Source of the DNA: Gracilibacillus oryzae
GTDB lineage: Bacteria > Bacillota > Bacilli > Bacillales > Amphibacillaceae
Reading direction: 5' to 3'
Assembly (NCBI RefSeq): GCF_009498735.1
Contig: NZ_ML762438.1
Coordinates: 25,599 to 83,251, forward strand
DNA: 57,653 nt
The position numbers were made by a program, and so were the translations under genes. Below, one piece after another: positions 55,500 through 57,653 of the stretch (its first letter is position 1; each line of letters starts with the position of its first letter). Under the pieces are notes generated by a model. That model was not told where the DNA came from. It saw nothing but the letters and a program-made list of their open reading frames with translations, and did not search any database.

Positions 55500-55730
55500 G
55501 TGAGATCACTGAAGAAAGAAGTACATCCAATATTGATAGAGAAATTTGTACTTGAGATAGCTGTAGCTGAAAAGGAAATTGATGAAGCTAGACAATTGAT
55601 GGATGATGACTGTGAATATATCGGTTATAGAGAAGGTTTAGTAGATGCCTATAACAACGTATTGAGAAGCCTTAATGTGGGTGAAGATGAGGTAGAGCAC
55701 ATCATGGAAACCATAAATTATGGGAAATAG
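55500..55730 (+). CDS. Small acidic helical protein, unknown
   Basis: About 76 residues, acidic and helical (FVLEIAVAEKEIDEARQLM, VGEDEVEHIMETINYGK). The start is uncertain: GTG 55500 is close to AAAGG; CTG 55509 has better spacing but is rare. Overlaps or abuts the preceding gene, suggesting one operon. No family recognised. Confidence 0.6.
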   Translation: MRSLKKEVHPILIEKFVLEIAVAEKEIDEARQLMDDDCEYIGYREGLVDAYNNVLRSLNVGEDEVEHIMETINYGK

Positions 55731-55754
55731 GAACATATATGGGAATAGTCTCCT

Positions 55755-55773
55755 GTACTATAATTAGTACAAT
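55755..55773. promoter_or_regulatory. Palindrome GTACTA-TAAT-TAGTAC, copy 1
   Basis: Perfect 6-bp arms around TAAT, followed by AAT. An 18-nt part (55756-55773) recurs exactly at 56069-56086. A TATAAT string lies inside. No good -35 box precedes it. Confidence 0.6.
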
Positions 55774-55970
55774 CTACTATCATATCATGAAGAATTTCAT
55801 AAATCAACAATTAATTTAAATTTCATCTTGCATAATAAAGAATTTGTCATTATAATAAGAAGTGTAAGGAGGCGAATATTTCCATTCATGACAAATAGAC
55901 TTGTCAGACACCAATCTTTAAGACAAGCCTTTCACTAAGTATTAAGTTAATAGATCAATAGTAATACACT

Positions 55971-56001
55971 CGAACAAGTGTACTGCAATACACGGTGTTC
56001 G
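55971..56001 (+). promoter_or_regulatory. Strong hairpin in the noncoding region before the 84-residue gene
   Basis: CGAACA and GTGTA pair with TACAC and TGTTCG (11 pairs, small bulges, 6-nt loop), then CATCTTTATT. Upstream, a strong AAGGAGG (55866-55872) precedes only a 16-codon frame starting at ATG 55888. The layout is like a leader peptide and attenuator or a small RNA. Nothing else is recognised in 55774-56067. Confidence 0.45.
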
Positions 56002-56067
56002 CATCTTTATTGAACATTGACAACTGAATATCAAAAATCCACAAGGAATTAGGTGATATTTTTAATG

Positions 56068-56086
56068 ATACTATAATTAGTACAAT
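56068..56086. promoter_or_regulatory. Palindrome ATACTA-TAAT-TAGTAC, copy 2
   Basis: Shares TACTATAATTAGTACAAT exactly with copy 1, 313 bp upstream. The pair suggests a protein-binding site flanking the noncoding region. Confidence 0.6.
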
Positions 56087-56108
56087 GTCGTGTTATTTAT
56101 TATTATAC

Positions 56109-56128
56109 TGACATTTTGAACAATGTCA
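56109..56128. promoter_or_regulatory. Inverted repeat TGACATT...AATGTCA
   Basis: Perfect 7-bp arms with a 6-nt centre, 46 bp before the start codon of the next gene; operator-like. Confidence 0.45.
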
Positions 56129-56173
56129 ATGATTTATAAACTAAAAACTAAATTTCAAAGGAGAAATCGGATT

Positions 56174-56428
56174 ATGAACATGTTTACAAAACAACTATTA
56201 GAAGGTAGAACATTCGATGACTTATTCAACATGATAACGGATCTGAGTAATGTAGGTAAAGAAATTGAAATTATTAATATAGATGAATCAGTTACTAAAT
56301 TCCAAGTTGGAGAAAAGGGACGCATCATTGACTTTTCTTGTGAATTTGGAATTGTCATGTATAAAGCAGAATCAGAAAATGGAGTGGTAAGTTTCATTCC
56401 GCATGATTGTGTTCGTTTTGTAGAATAA
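56174..56428 (+). CDS. Small protein with beta-rich C-terminus, unknown
   Basis: 84 residues. ATG 56174 is chosen because AAAGGAG lies before it. N-terminal helix (FTKQLLEGRTFDDLFNMITD), then strands with VGEKGRIIDFSCEFGIVMYK and a VSFIPHDCVRFVE end, which could form a small SH3-like barrel. No family recognised. A terminator follows about 55 bp on. Confidence 0.65.
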   Translation: MNMFTKQLLEGRTFDDLFNMITDLSNVGKEIEIINIDESVTKFQVGEKGRIIDFSCEFGIVMYKAESENGVVSFIPHDCVRFVE

Positions 56429-56483
56429 TTTCATCCAGAATTTATTTAAGCAGCATGATTAGTAATAAACCATAGATTGCCAC

Positions 56484-56527
56484 GAGCACCATTTTCCTTT
56501 ATAACTAATGGATTCTGGTGCTTTTTA
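56484..56527 (+). terminator. Terminator after the 84-residue gene
   Basis: Stem GAGCACCA / TGGTGCT with a 24-nt loop holding further pairs, then five T. Confidence 0.75.
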
Positions 56528-56599
56528 AATTTACTCTTTATATTTTATTCCAAAATCATTTAAATATAATCAAGGATAAAAAATAAATTCAATCACAGC

Positions 56600-56710
56600 T
56601 TGCAGAAAGTAGTGAATCTAGGTTTAATCAATAAAAAGAAAGCAGAAGTGGAGGATAGTTCAGAAAACATCTATGGTGATTTAGACGAATTTATCAAAGA
56701 TTTCGATTAA
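56600..56710 (+). pseudogene. Possible C-terminal gene remnant
   Basis: An open frame of 36 codons with protein-like composition: KVVNLGLINKKKAEVED, then IYGDLDEFIKDFD and TAA. It has no ribosome-binding site and only a TTG as possible start. It probably is the end of a gene whose front part was lost. The following small gene starts 12 nt later. Confidence 0.4.
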
Positions 56711-56721
56711 AAAGGGCATCA

Positions 56722-56880
56722 ATGTCTCAATTTAGAGTTATCGTTAGTAGTGACAAAATGTCACGATCAAAAACAATTAAGGAGGTGTCAAGGAATAAAC
56801 GGGGTTGCAAGAAAAACTCAGTTAAGTGTGAGAATATCTCAAACTTAGAAATGAAGCTGATAAACACATTATGTGAGTGA
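56722..56880 (+). CDS. Very small basic protein, unknown
   Basis: 52 residues starting MSQFRVIVSSDKMSRSKTIK and ending KLINTLCE, with three cysteines and many lysines. AAAAGGG stands 5 nt before ATG 56722. Basic, nucleic-acid-binding-like composition. The combination of start site and composition makes it plausible, but nothing is recognised. Confidence 0.5.
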   Translation: MSQFRVIVSSDKMSRSKTIKEVSRNKRGCKKNSVKCENISNLEMKLINTLCE

Positions 56881-56912
56881 AAATTAAAAGAATCTAGGGT
56901 TTCTTTGATATT

Positions 56913-56944
56913 GTTTACAGGAATTATCATGAATGCCTGTAAAC
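56913..56944. other. Inverted repeat before the 109-residue gene
   Basis: Perfect 9-bp arms GTTTACAGG / CCTGTAAAC with a 14-nt loop, about 50 nt before GTG 56993. No T run, so not a terminator; could be a regulatory stem or operator. Confidence 0.5.
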
Positions 56945-56992
56945 GTCTCACAAGAAGGCTCAGAGCCAATAAAAATAAAGGAGAAATGAAAA

Positions 56993-57322
56993 GTGGATAA
57001 TGTAATTGATTTTAGCAAATGGCAGAATGAGGATATAAAGCAATTTGAAAAACATATTGAAGCACTAATCAAACTAAATCAGAGTAATCTCTTAACGATT
57101 ATTAATAAGACTAATGATTTGGATGAATTTATGCAATCCATGGAAGCATGTTCTCAAGGTATTATGGGAGGATATTTTTCTCAAATGGCAGAAATAACAT
57201 TAGATGATTTACTAGAGAATATTATTAATGGGAATTTTTATTTATTCACTCAGCATGTTAAAGGCATGGTTTTAGAAACTCCCAAAATTAAAGTAGCAAT
57301 TGAAATGAAAGAATGGAAATAA
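56993..57322 (+). CDS. Small helical protein, unknown
   Basis: 109 residues, mostly helical and acidic (DNVIDFSKWQNEDIKQFEKH; TLDDLLENIINGNFYLF). The start is GTG 56993, after AAAGGAG. No recognised motif. It precedes another small gene by 22 bp, likely in the same operon. Confidence 0.65.
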   Translation: MDNVIDFSKWQNEDIKQFEKHIEALIKLNQSNLLTIINKTNDLDEFMQSMEACSQGIMGGYFSQMAEITLDDLLENIINGNFYLFTQHVKGMVLETPKIKVAIEMKEWK

Positions 57323-57344
57323 TTCAAAAAGGAGAGTATCAAAA

Positions 57345-57590
57345 ATGAACACGCTAGAAGCAAAAGGTAATCTATTTATCTGTTACAGTCCGTATCTAAG
57401 GTGTCATATCGAATCAATCGGAATCGAGCCATTAATTGAAGGCTTGCACCCCAAAACTAATGGGAAATTTAAAGTGTATTGGCAAACTCCTGAGTTAAGT
57501 GTAGCCATTAAAGAATATAAACAAATGAGTAAAAAACTAAAAGAGGATGATGTTATTGAGATGGGTAGCCGAAGCCTGATGCTAGTCTAA
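57345..57590 (+). CDS. Small protein, unknown
   Basis: 81 residues, with LFICYSPYLRCHIESIGI and KFKVYWQTPELSVAIKEYKQ segments. AAAAGGAGAG precedes ATG 57345. Family not recognised. Last gene of the window; the element continues beyond. Confidence 0.65.
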   Translation: MNTLEAKGNLFICYSPYLRCHIESIGIEPLIEGLHPKTNGKFKVYWQTPELSVAIKEYKQMSKKLKEDDVIEMGSRSLMLV

Positions 57591-57593
57591 TAA

Positions 57594-57652
57594 TTGGACA
57601 CAGAGAATGGAGATTTTTATACTGAAACTAATAATTTCTTAGGAGTGTCCAA
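57594..57652. other. Inverted repeat at the window end
   Basis: TTGGACAC (57594-57601) and GTGTCCAA (57645-57652) are perfect 8-bp arms 43 nt apart. The window ends at the second arm, so the structure may be longer. Confidence 0.35.
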
Positions 57653-57653
57653 A

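Noticed and set aside
56727-56969. 80-residue minus-strand frame near the element end
   Set aside because: Opposes the 52-residue gene, has no ribosome-binding site, and all neighbours are on the plus strand.

Overview
The window is chromosomal DNA from a low-GC, endospore-forming member of the Bacillaceae. Gene order from sodA to spo0A follows the Bacillus subtilis yqg-yqh-yqi backbone closely. The window carries comG, spoIIIA, spoIVB and spo0A, and the alphabet of small conserved genes typical of the group. An OLE RNA gene with its partner oapA suggests an extremophilic (halophilic or alkaliphilic) relative of Halalkalibacterium, Gracilibacillus or Amphibacillus; the genus cannot be fixed from this sequence alone.

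Layout. 1-3600: two tandem copies of a structured interspersed repeat, an NfeD-like gene, a Na/Pi cotransporter and a six-gene tRNA cluster (Asn, Met, His, CAT-anticodon Ile2/Met, Ser, Phe). 3.8-18.9 kb: sodA, yqgE, pbpA (broken by an in-frame TAA), rpmG, 5-FCL, gluP, a SpoVAF-like germination gene, yqgQ, glcK (broken by a frameshift), a lipoteichoic acid synthase, and the yqgW/yqgX/yqgY group. 19-23 kb: complete comGA-GG DNA-uptake pseudopilus operon on the minus strand, divergent from aroK. 23.6-31.4 kb: yqzE, yqhG, yqhH, yqhL, mntR, yqhO, yqhP, yqhR, aroQ, yqhT. The gcvT-gcvP block that B. subtilis has between yqhH and yqhL is missing. 31.4-40.0 kb: efp, the eight-gene spoIIIA operon (mother-cell side of the feeding-tube complex), accB-accC, yqhY. 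40.1-50.3 kb: nusB, folD, xseA-xseB, ispA, OLE RNA, oapA, dxs, tlyA, argR, recN. 50.5-52.8 kb: spoIVB and spo0A, with 0A boxes and a sigma-H-like promoter.

The most notable element is the roughly 610-nt OLE (ornate, large, extremophilic) RNA at 43951-44560. It sits between ispA and the gene for the membrane protein OapA, has a promoter of its own just after the ispA stop codon, and its two ends pair with each other. OLE RNA and OapA form a membrane ribonucleoprotein implicated in cold, alcohol and magnesium stress.

From 53.0 kb to the end lies what looks like the left part of an integrative element. It has a tyrosine recombinase, a replication-protein-like gene with an in-frame stop, a divergent XRE repressor with matching inverted operators around a promoter, several small unknown genes, and a noncoding stretch rich in palindromes. 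The right end of the element is outside the window. Three separate gene disruptions (pbpA, glcK, 53995-54762) and a four-copy bcr1-like repeat family are the other points worth checking.
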